A stretch of 64,000 bases of DNA from Haematococcus lacustris (taxonomy: Eukaryota > Chlorophyta > Chlorophyceae > Chlamydomonadales > Haematococcaceae): assembly GCA_030144725.1 (NCBI GenBank), contig JASKMD010000006.1:5128575-5192574 (forward strand), written 5' to 3'. The notes below the pieces were generated by a model, which made no database searches, was not told the origin of the DNA, and saw only the letters and a program-made list of their open reading frames with translations. The translations under genes were made by a program, and so were the position numbers. Shown here piece by piece: positions 44,001 to 56,400 of the stretch. Position 1 is the first letter of the stretch; the number at the start of each line of letters is the position of its first letter.

Positions 44001-44721
44001 GGGCCCTGTGACCAGGGGTGGCACCCAGGCAGGGGCCAGGGGGTGGCAGCAAGAGAGCAGCACGGCGCTGTCAGGCTTTGCAGCCTATCCAGTCGCTGCA
44101 GGCACAGCACTCTGTACTAAACCTAGCTTGGAAGGTGTTTTCTGTCACCCTCACACTCAACATCTGCAAACTATTCGTGGCATCACAACCAACATCTGCC
44201 ATGGCGCTCGCTGGCTGCTGGCTACATCCATGTAAAGAGTAAGGTGCCAGCAGTCCTACAGTCACAGGCTGCCGGCTTGACTGCAGTCTGAGGCCACTCC
44301 AGTCCTGCTGCGCCAGCTCATTGTATCATGATCCCACTGCCATTGTCTGGGTACTCTGTAGCTGCATTTGCATGCATGCCAGATTGTGCACTGTCATGCA
44401 ATGGGTGGACATGCCCATGTCGTGCCCCATACGCTGCTAAGCTTAGACATGCAAATTTGGAGCACAGCATAGTCAGCTAAGCTATAAATAAGCACCCTTC
44501 CACTGCAACACACATGCAGCTGCCAGTTTGGGAACTCTACCAGCCTTGACCGGCTGGCTGACATGGTCACTGCGAAGAACGCCACCCCACCTGGCAATGA
44601 CATCCTTGCCCTCTAACGTCTTGGGGATGGCCTCTAATTGCACGGGTGTGGGAATGGTGAAGCCGCGCTTGCAAAGGGCGCGCAACAGTCGTGGGTCCAA
44701 ACCAGTGTCGCTGAACGACAT
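38034..44721 (-). CDS. RH16: DEAD-box RNA helicase, DDX56/Dbp9 (plant RH16) type
   Basis: Twelve exons join in phase to about 712 residues: 44721-44591, 44005-43873, 43372-43237, 42617-42553, 42103-42029, 41542-41371, 41178-41045, 40848-40713, 40494-39863, 39513-39376, 38650-38399, 38168-38034. Motifs in order: Q motif ([14 protein letters not shown]), I (ARTGSGKT), Ia ([11 protein letters not shown]), Ib (VVSTPG), II ([18 protein letters not shown]), III (MSATV), IV ([11 protein letters not shown]), the family-specific [12 protein letters not shown] and [13 protein letters not shown] ([19 protein letters not shown]) and VI ([12 protein letters not shown]). A Lys-rich insert ([19 protein letters not shown]) before motif V and the basic C terminus ([11 protein letters not shown]) are typical of this nucleolar family, needed for 60S ribosomal subunit assembly. 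The gene is divergent from 6PGDH; several introns carry tandem repeats. Confidence 0.95.
42415..42497 (+). repeat. (CCCTG)n microsatellite
   Basis: About 16 CCCTG pentamers in the helicase intron between the exons at 42103 and 42553. The transcript strand reads CAGGG. Confidence 0.95.
42870..43048 (+). repeat. 25-bp tandem repeat in helicase intron
   Basis: About seven copies of a 25-base unit containing TTGGCAATCTACTCCTGCTG followed by AAAAC; the outer copies are more diverged. Spacers are absent, so it is a minisatellite, not a CRISPR. Confidence 0.9.
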
Positions 44722-44948
44722 GGCTGGCGGCGATGCTGCACGACACGCAGCCGCTGCGGCTGTGCCGCGACGACGTAGGCACAACGCTCAAGGGACCCTG
44801 GCAAGTTGAGCTGTACCCCTGGCCCCCTTTTTGGGCCCACAGTTGCAGTTGCATGTGAGCTTAAAACTGCACGGGGACTTCAGCGCACTCCATCGCGGGT
44901 CACAATTGCTCAAGTGACTCAGCATTACTCACTGCGCAGGCCACACAG
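44722..44948. promoter_or_regulatory. Divergent promoter between helicase and 6PGDH
   Basis: Only 227 bases separate the two start codons on opposite strands, so both promoters and 5' UTRs must lie here or overlap. The segment has no simple repeat and no clear TATA box. Sharing of elements is an inference from spacing. Confidence 0.6.
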
Positions 44949-47900
44949 ATGCAGAATTCTCTGACAGGCCTGCCAAAAGCTAGCACCGTTTCTAAGACAC
45001 CCGCACGCCTGCTTGCATCGCCCTCCTGCTCAGCGTCTCAGCGCGACGCATTCTTGATCAGCCGCAGCGCCGCGGTCGTCAGAACCCCAGCACCCCGTTT
45101 CGTGCCTCAGCGTCTCAACATGTCGACTTCAGCAGTCAGCGCGGAAGCCGCCCCAGCCGTAGGGTGCGCAATCCAATTGATCGCGGCGTCGGAACAAAAA
45201 TATCGGGGATCTAACCCTGGGTGTCGCCTTCTACCGCAGCAGCAGCAAGAGCCCTGTCGCAGTGTCTCAAATCGGGCTGGTGGGCCTCGCCGTGATGGGC
45301 CAGGTGCGAAACAAGCTGTTACCCCAAACTCACCGCTTGAGACGCTGCACTCAATTCCCTGAGCTCATGATGTGCCCTGCCCGAGCAGAACCTGGCGTTG
45401 AACGTGGCAGACAAGGGATTCAGCATCTCCGTCTACAATCGCTCACACGACAAAACGGAGGCGGCTGTGAAGCGCGCCCAAAAGGAAGGCACGTGACTGC
45501 CCACCTTGAAGACACCGCTGCCGCTGTCCTTCCCCACTGCATGTGTGCACCTCAGCTGCTGCAACACGCTCTAAATGTGGTGTGTTGGTGTGCTGCTGCA
45601 GGGCTGGGCGAAAAGCTAACTGGCTATGCAGAGGTACAGGACTTCATCATGTCGCTGCAAAAGCCCCGGTGCGCTGGCCTGCTGCTGCCTGCTGCTGCCT
45701 GCTGCTTGGCTCCACATGCCCACCTGCCTGCAGTTGGCCCCTTCCCACAGCTGGCCAGCCGAGGCAGCTTTGTTGAGGTTGTGTGCTGTTACTGTCCTCC
45801 AATAACCCCCTCATGCAAGCATTGGCATGGTGGCATGTACTGGATGGGGCCCACATGCATGGCATGCATGCATACCCAGCTTGCATGCGAATGCATGGAT
45901 GCATGCAGGCGTGTGATCATTTTGGTGAAGGCAGGGGCGCCAGTGGACCAGACCATTGTCCAGCTGTCGAAGTACATGGAGGCAGGCGACATCATCATTG
46001 ATGGTGGCAATGAATGGTGAGCAAAGACGGTATCATGACGGCTTCCCTGCCCCTGCCCTGCTGTGCTGCTGCTGATGATAATGATAAATGAGGATGCTGC
46101 TGCTGCTTCACATTAGTATGATGAGGTTGTTGCTGCTGCTGCAGCTGGTCATTCTCATTACATCGCTACCGCTGCTGTCGATGATGACGCTGCTGCTGTT
46201 GATGACAGGGCTGCTGCTGCTGCTGCTGCTGCTGCCAAAGCTGTTGCTGTTGGGTGTGCTTGGTGGCAGGTATGAGAACACGCAGCGTCGCAAGGAGGAG
46301 GTGGCTAAGAAGGGCCTGCTGTACTTAGGGATGGGCGTGTCTGGCGGCGAGGAGGGAGCCAGGCGTGGTGAGCCTGCCTGCCTGCCTGCCTGCCTGTTGT
46401 GAGTCTGCCCACCTGCCTGTTCTTTCACGTGCTCGCCTGCCTGCCCACCTGCAATGTTTAGCAGACCAACTGCCCTCACTCACTGACCACTCACTGCCTG
46501 CCATCCTGGTACTGCCTGCCTCCCTTCCATGATCCACAGGTCCATCCATGATGCCTGGTGGCAGTGCGGAGGCCTACACCCACATCAAGGATATTGTGGA
46601 GAAGGTGGCCGCCCAGGTGAGGCTTGGCTGCAGGGCATGAGTGCCCCTGACCAAGTCAGGAGGGCGGGAGGTCAGGGGCCAGGGGGAAGAAGGGTGGGAA
46701 GCCAGTGGGGCAGGAGGGTAGGAGGCCAGTTGGGGCAGCTGCTGTGGAAGCTGGTGAGGCTGGTCATGTTGTACCTCGTCAGCAACAGGAGCAACAAGAG
46801 CAACAAGAGCAACAGGAGCAGCAGGAACAATAGAAAGATAGAGAAGATGGATCGTCATAGAGCAGCAGCAACTGCAGCAGTAGGAGCAGCGGGAGCGTAG
46901 AAGTAGCAGTGGAGCATGGCAGTAGTGGAGCAATGGCACAGCAGCCTGGTGCTCATCAATGTGTTCATCTGGCCGCTCAGGTGGATGACGGCCCCTGCGT
47001 GATGTACATTGGTGACGGTGGCAGCGGCAACTATGTCAAGATGGTGCACAACGGCATCGAGTATGGGGACATGCAGGTGAGGCACTGACCTTGAACCTGA
47101 CCCTGACCCTCACCTTGACCCTGACCCTAACTCTGACCCTGACCCTGGCCTGACCTGTCCTGGCTACACCTCGAAGTACCCTGACCCTGATGTGACCGGA
47201 CCTCAACAAGTCTGCCCCTGCAAGCCTCTGCAAGCCTTCAGCCTTACCTCCCCTCACCTCTACTGGTTCGATATGTCTTGAGCACTGTGCTGCTTGTTTC
47301 AAACCTGACCCGACCCGCCTGGTCCCAACCCTGATGGTGTAGCTGCTGCCAGGTCCTGGTTTGAGAGGCAGCTGTGCTACTGTGCCTGCAGCTCATTTCT
47401 GAGGCATATGACATCTTGAAGACCGTGGGTGGCCTGAGCAATGAGGAGCTGGCTGCAGTGTTCAGCGCCTGGAACAAAAGCGAGCTGGCCTCCTTCCTGG
47501 TGGAGATCACCGCCATCATCATGGCAAAGAAGGATGAGCAGGTGAGGAGGCCAGGGGGGCAGCTGCTGGGCCAAGGTGGGCATAGCACGTCATTTCATTC
47601 TCACCCTCCTGGTATCCCACTTTTGGTCACTCTTCTGCTACTTTGCGCTCACTCACACAAGGCCCCTCACCACTCACACGGTGATCCTAGATTCTACCTT
47701 CCTTACCTAGCCTGACTCTTGCCTGGCCTTCATGTGCTCATTCCCACATGGTGGCACGCCTGTCACAGCACAACGGCTTGGGTCACCCCTGACCCACCCC
47801 TGACCCTGACCCTGACTCTACCCCTACCCCTACCCCTACCCCTGCCCCTGCTTGAGCTTCCCCCAGCGCTGTCAACCTCACCCCCAGCTCTACCCCTTCC

Positions 47901-49126
47901 CCTGACCTTGACCCACCCCTGCCCTATCCTCACCCACCCCTGCCCTACCCCACCCCTCCCTACCCCTGTCTCTGCCCCACCTTTACCCAGGCCTCCCTTG
48001 TTCCCCTCCACCCTGCCCTGCCCTGCTGCCCTGCACCCACAGGCTGAGGGATTCCTGGTGGACAAGATCGTGGACCAGACCGGCAGCAAGGGCACTGGCA
48101 AGTGGACAGTGCAGCAGGCGGCGGACCTGGGCGTGGCCGCACCCACCATCACTGCCTCCCTAGATGGCCGTTACATGAGCAGCAACAAGCCGGAGCGAGT
48201 GGCGGCAGCAGAGGTGTGAGGCCTCCTGGGGGAAGTGAAAGGGGGCGATGGCAGGGCTGGAGGCAGGGGCGAGAGTCAAGGTAGGGGAAGGGTGGAGGGG
48301 AAATGTAGGTAGGTAGGGAGGGAGGGCAGCTGACCTGCCCCCTCCCACCACCCCTTGCTGCTCCTACCCTTTCACCTTTCCAGTACTGAGGTGTTGGCCT
48401 CCACACCCTCCCTCCCCTCCCCTTCCCCCATCCCCTTCCGCCCCCCTCTCACATGCAGGTGTTCTCCAAGCTGGGTCTGCAGCAGCCCACCACAGTGCCA
48501 GGCATCAGCAAGGAGCAGTTAGTGGCAGACGTCAGCGCTGCCCTGTACGCCTCAAAGATCTGCTCCTATGCCCAGGTCAGCAACCTCCTAGGGAGGGGTG
48601 TTTGGAAGCTGCCTGGTAGCTGCTTGGTAGCTGCTTGGTAGCCGCCTGGGCTGGTGGCAGGCAGCAGGGGTTGAGGTGGCATGCATCAGGCAGCTCAGCT
48701 CAATAAAACCGTCACCCGATGAAAGATCAAATCTCCCTCTGTGCTTGCTGGAGAAACAAACCTATTGCCAACTACAAATTTTAACCCCAGCCATCCCTCA
48801 ATGGCCCACCCCACCCCTACTCTAAGCCAGCCACCTCCCTTGCGGATGAGCCTGATCCTGACTGCCTGGCACTTTTCAGGGCCTGAACATCATCAAGGCC
48901 AAGAGCGAGGAGCAGAAGTGGGGCATTGACCTGGGTGGTCTGGCACGCATCTGGAAGGTGGGGTCACCGTGGTGCTGCGCTGCCGGCCCTGCCTTGCGCT
49001 CCATGCTGTCCCATTGGCTGTGCCTACGCTGCTCTACCACCACTGCTGCTGCTGCTGCTGCTGCTGGCGCCGCTGCTGCTGCTGCTGCTGCTAGCGCTGC
49101 TACTGCTGCTGCTGTTAGCGCTAGCG

Positions 49127-49160
<34 letters not shown>

Positions 49161-50766
49161 AGCCTCTACTGTTTGTTTTCTAGGGTCCAGAGCTGCAGGG
49201 GCTTGGCTGGGCATGGGCTGCAGGGGCTTCAGTCCCTGAGCCCCTGATGGCCTGGCCCTCTCTACCCTAACCTGCCTCACCCCCTGCCCCCCCGCACCAC
49301 TCCACCACCAACCCACCCCCGCCCTTGCCTAGTCCTGCCCTCCCTCTGCCCCCTCCCTACCCTCTACCCTTCACCCCCCGCTGCCCCCTACCCCTCACCC
49401 CCGTTGCCCCCTGCCAACTTACCAGGGCGGCTGCATCATCCGCGCTCAGTTCCTTGACGAGATCAGCAAGGCCTACAAGCGCAACCCCTCGCTGCCAAAC
49501 CTGCTGGTGGACTCGGAGTTTGCCGCAAACATCGCCCAGCGCGACGCGGCCTGGCGGCGTGTGGTGCGTGGCATGTGGCTGGGCTGGGCAGGGTGGGGGG
49601 TCCTTGGGCTGTGTGGAGCTGGGTAAGGCGGTGAAGGTTAAGGTGAGCTCAGCACGATCTTGAAGGTGGTGATGGTGCTGGCTGTTGGAAGTTGGCTGCC
49701 ACCCCAACCCCCCTTCACCTCCTGCCACCCCTTCCCCTGGTTGCTCCTGCAACCCTACCCCTAGCTGGCTGGCTGGCTGGTGGTGGTGGTGATGATGTGC
49801 ATGCAAGGTGGTGCTGTGTGTTTGGGACCTGCAGGTCAGCCTGTCCATCAACGCCGGTGTGCCTGTGCCGGGCTTCTCCGCCTCCTTGTCATACTTTGAC
49901 ACCTACCGCCGCGCCCGCCTGCCAGCCAACCTGGTTCAGGTCTGTCACTCTCAGCAGCACAGGGGAAGGGGGTGGGGAGAGGGCCCTGCACTACAGTATT
50001 CAGCTGGTGTCGTGAGGGGGATGTGGGATGTGAGTGAGTGAGTGGGTGAGGAAAATGCCTGACACATAACATGTCAGGTGGATAGGGTAGGATGTTCTCC
50101 CCCTCACCCTCCTGCTCTCCCCCTCACCCTCCTCCTGCCCTGCCCTCTTGTCTGCAGCTTGGCTGGGTGCTCCTGTGCTGGCTCTGGGTGCTGTCCTATA
50201 GGGCAAGAGTGTAGGTTCATGCAGTAGTGGGCAACTGATTGTGGCAATCTGCTGCCTGGTGCGGGTTGCCTGGTGGGTCTGAGTGCAGGCGCAGCGCGAC
50301 TTCTTTGGCTCTCACACTTACCAGCGCACTGACAAGGAGGGCTGGTACCACACGGTGAGGGGCAGGGGCAGGGAGGGCTGACAGGGGCTGGTGAGGGTCA
50401 GAAATGGCAGAAGAGGTTGGCAGGGGCAGGGGAGGGGACAGGTGGAGGGAGGAAGTGGTATGGGAAGGGGCAGGATAAGATGAGCGGGGATGGGAGGAGA
50501 GGGAGGAGATGGGCAGGCGGTGCAGGGGGCCAGGAGCCGTGCAGGGGCCAGGTCCGGGGCAATTTGGTTGGTAGGAGCAGGAGCAGGGAGAGGGGCACAG
50601 TCTGGTGAACCCATGGCAGGCCATGCTGCCAATGACATCCGCTGAGAAAGGGCAGTGATTGTAGTGGTTTAAGCTGAAATCGAGTGGTGGGGTGGTGCTG
50701 GTGCAGGTGTGGGACGAGACGTTTGGTAGCGCTGACTCCATCACCACCAGCAGCTACATTGCATAA
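44949..50766 (+). CDS. GND1: 6-phosphogluconate dehydrogenase, plastid type
   Basis: Sixteen exons join in phase to about 569 residues: 44949-45163, 45240-45303, 45389-45488, 45602-45668, 45909-46016, 46270-46367, 46540-46616, 46981-47076, 47392-47541, 48043-48213, 48459-48575, 48880-48957, 49426-49563, 49835-49939, 50289-50354, 50707-50766. It oxidises 6-phosphogluconate to ribulose 5-phosphate with NADP, the third step of the oxidative pentose phosphate pathway. Visible are a Ser/Arg/Pro-rich extension of about 70 residues (transit peptide), the Rossmann motif [32 protein letters not shown], the substrate-binding [31 protein letters not shown] with its catalytic Lys, [16 protein letters not shown], and the C-terminal [20 protein letters not shown]. 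Length fits the family plus transit peptide. Intron 3 seems to start with GC (GAAG|GCACGT), since only that keeps the frame. A CTG-rich tract lies in intron 12. Confidence 0.96.
49045..49163 (+). repeat. (CTG)n-rich tract in 6PGDH intron 12
   Basis: CTG trimers with GCGCTA interruptions between the exons ending at 48957 and starting at 49426. Poly-Leu and poly-Ala frames over it are not real proteins. Confidence 0.9.
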
Positions 50767-51966
50767 GAGGGCTGAGTCACAGCCAGCAGTCTCCTCCACC
50801 ATCTGCGGCTGCGTCACCACATCAGTGGGGTGTGCGCCTCATGCCTATCGCCAATCGCCAACCGCCTCTTACTGGCGAAGGTGGCAGGGCAGGGCAGGGC
50901 CTGGGTGAAAGCGCCACCAGCCTGGGATATGTCACCTCATCAGTGTGGCGTTGAAGCTGCAGCAACTGCCAAGCAACCCGCTGCCATGCTGGTAAAGGGC
51001 GGCAGGGCAGGGCCTGGGTGCAGTACAGTTGAGCAGGATCAGCTACATGCACTTGCAGTTTCTGGGCGTACAGCACATGCGGCAGGGCGTGGTGTGGGGC
51101 GTGTGGAGAGCACGATGTTGGTGGTGTGAGGGGTGTGGCGATTGTGAGGGGTGCGGTGTGGGGAATGTGAGCTTGATGGTGGCGGTGCGAGGGGATGTCG
51201 TGTGGGGAATGTGAGGAGTAAGATGGTGGTGGCACAGCGGGGGCAGCACAGCAGGCCTGGGCATGGGTCAACTGGCCTACCCCTGTCCCACCCTCCCTCC
51301 CACCCTTTCCGGGTAATGGGTGAGCTTAGGAAAGAGCACTGGCACCACACCCATGGAGGTAGGGGGGGGGTGGGTGAGTGATCAGGTGCTTGCCGCCAGG
51401 CATCGTCAGTGACAGGCAGCTGTAACGGCTCTGCTACTGTATGGGTCATACCGTGCCTTCCCGCTGCTACTCTTGACTTCCGCAACAACCTGCAATTAAA
51501 CAGGTCTCAAGGTGAAGGGAAAGGTGGCTGAGGGTGACCAGTGTCGAGTGCTAGTGACATCACCATTGGCAGGTGCTGCCTAGCCTGGCGTACCCAGCTG
51601 TTATGGAGAATTACGGAGAGTGTGACTTTGACAGTTGTGTGGTCCCTGGTTGTCAGCAGTAGCTTGCAGGAGCTGAGGGGAGGTGTGATGCGCACTTGAC
51701 TGGCTGGTGAATGACCTGTAGGTATGTATGACATGTGAAACAAGTGGAAGCAAGTCATATTATGTTGCCATGCAATTGGCTTGAGTTTGTCTGCTGGTTA
51801 GTGACGTTTGTGGAAAATGGTGAAGTGGGTAACTCTCAACCGTAATATTGGCGTTGCTACGGCTGATGCTCTTTGCACGGTTATTACGTGGAGGATGTTT
51901 CGCGACTAGAAGCGGAATAGAGAGGGAGACATTTCCAAAAGCCTTACACCGTCCGGCTGGGCGTTG
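50767..51966. other. 6PGDH 3' flank, no gene
   Basis: Open frames overlap on both strands and carry no conserved motif. A GTGTGGGGAATGTGAG-like element repeats loosely at 51090-51240. Confidence 0.45.
51421..51425 (+). promoter_or_regulatory. Possible poly(A) signal TGTAA
   Basis: TGTAA about 655 bases past the 6PGDH stop; the pentamer is the usual volvocalean signal, but chance occurrence cannot be excluded. Confidence 0.25.
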
Positions 51967-52668
51967 TGGTCACCCCTCCCATTCATCCACCAACCCCCTA
52001 ACGATAAGGGACAACGGCTGTTCCGCACTCATTTCTGCACGGAGTTACACGCGGTTTGAAGCGTCGGAATACGGCCGCGCTGAGCCACACGCTGAGCTGG
52101 CCGGGCATGTTGCCGGGTATCCGACCCTACCGAGCTGCGGACTTGATGTACGTTGACCCAGTAACAATGAGGCCGTGATTAACGCGATGGATAGTGCGCG
52201 ATATGTGCGGAGCCCGACCTTATGTCCAACATAAAAACCAACATGCGCTGGCTCTGGGGCTCTGGAACTAGGCTGAAGGGCTCTGGAACTAGGAGGAGAC
52301 CACAGTAGGAACATAGTAGTGGCAACTGCAACCACCCCTTGTTTACTAGGCGCCAAGAGGTGGGCTAAACCTCCCCCATGTTGCCCCACTCTGTTGATGC
52401 CTGTCTGACAACCATGAAACTCAATGCAACTCACCAGCCCTGCGTCACTGGCTAGGGAACTCACCTGTGGACCCCCTGCCAAGTTCTCAACTATTGCTGA
52501 GTATTGCTACTAGGGGTTTAGAAGCTGGCGTGTGCACATGCCTGCAACATGCTGACATCCAAGCATCACCCCTACAAACGGCAGGGAGGCCCGTTGTGCG
52601 TGCTGTGTGAGGTCTACGCCAACTAACAGCACTGGCTGGGTGGAGATTCATGTGGAGGGGGAGGCGGT
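51967..52668 (-). repeat. Dispersed repeat, copy 2 of 2
   Basis: Inverted relative to copy 1 at 3317-4027, with matching ends (GGTCACCCCTCCCAT at 51967 and CTCCCCCTCCACATGAATC, read on the minus strand, near 52665). Differences are scattered substitutions and small indels, including a 13-base duplicate of the GCTCTGGAACTAGG unit near 52256-52292. No shared reading frame is preserved. Confidence 0.7.
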
Positions 52669-53403
52669 GTAAGATGATGTTGAGAAAACTGGGCTCCATG
52701 CGTAAAGTGTACCGCAGCGGAGAACTCTGCATCTTGCGTTGTGGGTGTTGTTAGGCAGCACTTGAAAGGCCCATCGCGCAGAGCGGAACCGTTCGCGTGT
52801 CTGGCAGACTGCTGGTCACCGTGGGTGCCAGAAGCTCGGGCGCGCAGGCGCAAGCGCGACGCAAAGATAAGGCGTTAATATGACAACTCGACTCTCACCA
52901 GGCACGCCGCAAAGTCAAATGTTCAATGGGAGGGGTGACCTTGATCCAGACGGCATCATATAGTAGCGAAACTGAATGATAAACAAGACTAGTCTCAAAA
53001 CGAGTGAGCGATGCAGGCGCTGTATTTTTTCACAAACACAGTTCATGCAAATAATGGTATCCGCCCTCACGTGATCGTGTCAATTTGAACAATAATATGT
53101 GACGTTCAGCGAGATCATAAGACAAGGCTAGGAGCCACGAAGGTACATCTGCAGCCTGCTTTGGAGGCAGCTGGCCAGCAAACGATGAGCCTTTGGGTAA
53201 ACTGGTGAGGGCAGAAGGGCGGTGAAAGAGTAGGAGGAGAGGGCCTCCTGGTGGTACTACCAGTACTCCTGGTGGTGGTACTAGTAATGTGGGCAGTTGG
53301 GTAGGTAGAGATGGGAGTTTGCCAGGGAGGCGGAAGGCCGAGGACGGCTGTTGTGTGTGGTTTCCTGCAGGCTGCTGCATAGCTGGGTCTTGACAGCGGT
53401 AGT
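52669..53403. other. Intergenic, MCU 3' flank
   Basis: No gene. A short piece at 52919-52940 (GTTCAATGGGAGGGGTGACC) repeats the end of the dispersed repeat in copy 1 and may be the remnant of a third copy. Confidence 0.4.
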
Positions 53404-56400
53404 TCAGTTGGTCAGATGGCGCTGGTAGCGCTGCTGCAGCCGCTTCAGCAGCGCATAGCGGTCCGCGTCAAAGTTAAGCTGCTTGATGCGCTTGGTCTGC
53501 ACAGGGGGGCGCAAAGTGAGGCTAGCGATGGAGTGAGAGATGAAAACGAAACACTACACCCTTTTCTACACCAGTGTCCCAGTGGGAGGCAGGAGGCTGG
53601 GAGGAGCAGGACTGGTGGCCAGCAAGACAGGGATCAAGGGGTGCAGCGAATGAAGGTGCAGGGGGTCCAGGCGGTTGAGGGGATGAAGAGGTGGATCATG
53701 GATGGGAGGGGTCCGTTAGGGGGAAGGGGTCCGTTAGGGGCCAAAGGGGTGGTAAGGGGGAGGTGAGGTGAGGGTCCATGACGGGACGAGCAGGGGAGGG
53801 AACAAGTGGCTCAGGAGGGAGGGGTGCAAGGAGGTGGGGGTGGGTGTAGGTGGCAGGTAGGTGACAAGCTGGGCAGGCAGCACCTTGTAGCGTTTGGCCC
53901 AGAAGTCTCGAATAGGCCCCAGGTCGAAGTTGTGGCGCATGAACATGAAGTAAGAAAAGGCCACCAGCTGGTAGAAGAGCTGGACTGCAGCAGGCAGCAG
54001 GCAATAGGCCAAGGAAGGGTGGGAGGGGCAGCAGCAGCAGGGGGAATGTTGGGGCTGGGGCGGGTGACCACTGGCGGTGATGAAGGTGGTTAGGACAGTT
54101 AGCCAAGTATGGCTGCTGGGCCGGCAAGGCAGCAGGGGTGGCAAGGGCAACAGGCTGGGCATTGTGCCAGGGCTGCTTGCTTTACATGCGCTTCAGCACA
54201 CCCTGTGCAATACCTGCTGCCTGCCGTCAGCCAGCACCTAGCAGCTGCAGCCAGCAGGCCACAGCTGGCAGGGGACAGGTCAACAGGCCACAGCTGGCAG
54301 GGGACAGGTGGGCAGCACACAGCTGGCAGGGGACAGGGCAACAGCACACAGCTGGCAGGAAACAGGTGGGCAGCACACAGGCCAGGCAGGTGACTCACTG
54401 ATGTATGCTATTGGCTCCATCACATCCCAGCTCAACTCCCACCTGCAGCGCCAGAGCAGCACACGTGACCCCAGCTGACAGGTAGGGGGTTCAAGCCCTA
54501 GCAGTGGCAGTGGGTACGAGGTGGATAGGCCAGGGAGTCAAACTAAGCACCATGCAAGCCAGACCCAGACACCATGTGAGCACACAATCATACATGTCAA
54601 TAACACACATCGCGTCAGGCTGTCAGGAGGGGGTCACACCAGGTGCCAGTGTGACTATGGCCAGGTTAGGCTACGCTGGTAGCCTCGCAGAGCCAGTTCC
54701 CCAGCAGCTGAGCCGGGAGGTCTTCCATCGCCCACCAGGTGAAACCGCCCACCAGGTCCCCAGGCAGTGCACCAGGTGTGACAATTCCTCACTCCTCCCA
54801 CCAGGTGTGACAATCCCTCACTCCTCCCACCAGGTGAGCTAGCCTGCCGCAACCTCCCACCAGGTGAGCCAGATGAAGGAAAAGAACTGCACCACCAGCA
54901 CCACGAAGCCAGCAGCCAGCAGTCCGTCAGCCAGCCAGTGGCTGCGCCGCTCCACCTCCGCATGCACAGCGTCTAGCTCAGCCAACTCCGCGTCCACCTG
55001 CAGGGGAGGGAGGCGCGCACAGCGTCTGGCACTGGCTCTGGGCACAGCAGGGGGCCACTGGGGGCCACTTTGCCAATCTCTGGACGCGTAATGCGTAGCC
55101 GCTCTGCGGCATTTTGCCCGCTACATCGGTTTTCAGCATTGCCATTGAGCCATTGCGGCTGCACTTGAACCCTGCCTTGGGTGAGGCATGCAGCTCTTGC
55201 AGGTCTTGCACCTCTTGCAGCTCTTGCAAGGCGCTGTACTCTTGCATTGCATTGCATGACTTTGTTAGCCCGCATTGGTGGTGGCCTGTAGCACCAAGCC
55301 TGATTCACCAGTAGCAATCAGTGTAAATCAGTGCAATCAGAGGAACCCAGACCTGGGCTACGAGGGGCTGCGAGATCAGCTTGCCAAGGCGCAGGAGCAG
55401 CAGCCTTCAGCAAGTGCACCTCCTTCACGTACAAGGCAAGGTACCGTATAGGTACCGACAGTTCGGATTTCAGATAATGCATCTCCTAGTAGTTGGGGGA
55501 TATGCTGTAATGCGAGGTTTAGCGTGAGTTTCGAAACTTGAGACCCGCATAACAGCAGCAGCAGAGCGAAGGGGCAGCAGGGCCCCAGCCATCCGAGGCG
55601 CTGGGTGCTGCCTCTGTGCTCTGCTGCTGCCCTTCCAGCTGCTGGTGCTTGTGGCCTCCCTAGCAGTGGTGCATGCGGCAGCACAGGGCAGCAGCCACGA
55701 GCAGAGAGGCAGCACCCAGTGACTCAGATGGCTGGGGCCCCGCTGCCCCCCCGCTCTGCTGCTGCTGGACATGGGCAACCCACAGCTGCCTCCACTGCCC
55801 TGCCCGCTGGCATAGCCCTGCCTGCCTGCCTACCCTGCTCAGCCTCCTTCACTCTGCAGGTGTTCCCCTTGGCCCCCAGCTACCTGAGCCAGCTTCTCTT
55901 GCGTCTCCCCCCGCCCCCCTGGCAGCAGCTGGGACACCAGATCACACACCTCCTGAACCCGCAGGTACACCTGAGGAGGCAGGGGCAGCAGGCTGCACTG
56001 TGGGTGTCGCTGGCAGCTTTCAGGGGTACCTTCTATGTACCAGTCAGCTGGGAGGCCGGTGGTGGTAGCAGAGCTGCAAGGCCTGTCCTCCCCACCTAGG
56101 GCGTCAGGCTGGACTGTCAAAGACCCTGGCAGCTGGTGGGGCTGGTAGCAGCAGCAGAGGTGAAGGGCCAGGCCTGACCACACCACCAAGGCCAGCAGTG
56201 GGGCAGGGGGGAGGGGCCCCTGTGTGCTGCATGGCCTATGGGCTTATGGAAAGGCAGGGGGGCAAGGAGGTGACAGCACATGAGTTCCGCACCAGCCGGG
56301 TCAGATATGTCGTCATCACAGGCTGTGAGCCCTTTTTTAACACAGGCTGTTGTAACTTGTTCTTGTTGTTGGTTAACGGGGCAGAGCCTCCAGCCTGGCA

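Noticed and set aside
49045..49239. Poly-Ala/poly-Leu coding exon inside 6PGDH
   Set aside because: The 6PGDH reading frame continues correctly from 48957 to 49426 across this CTG tract, and the family has no such insert.
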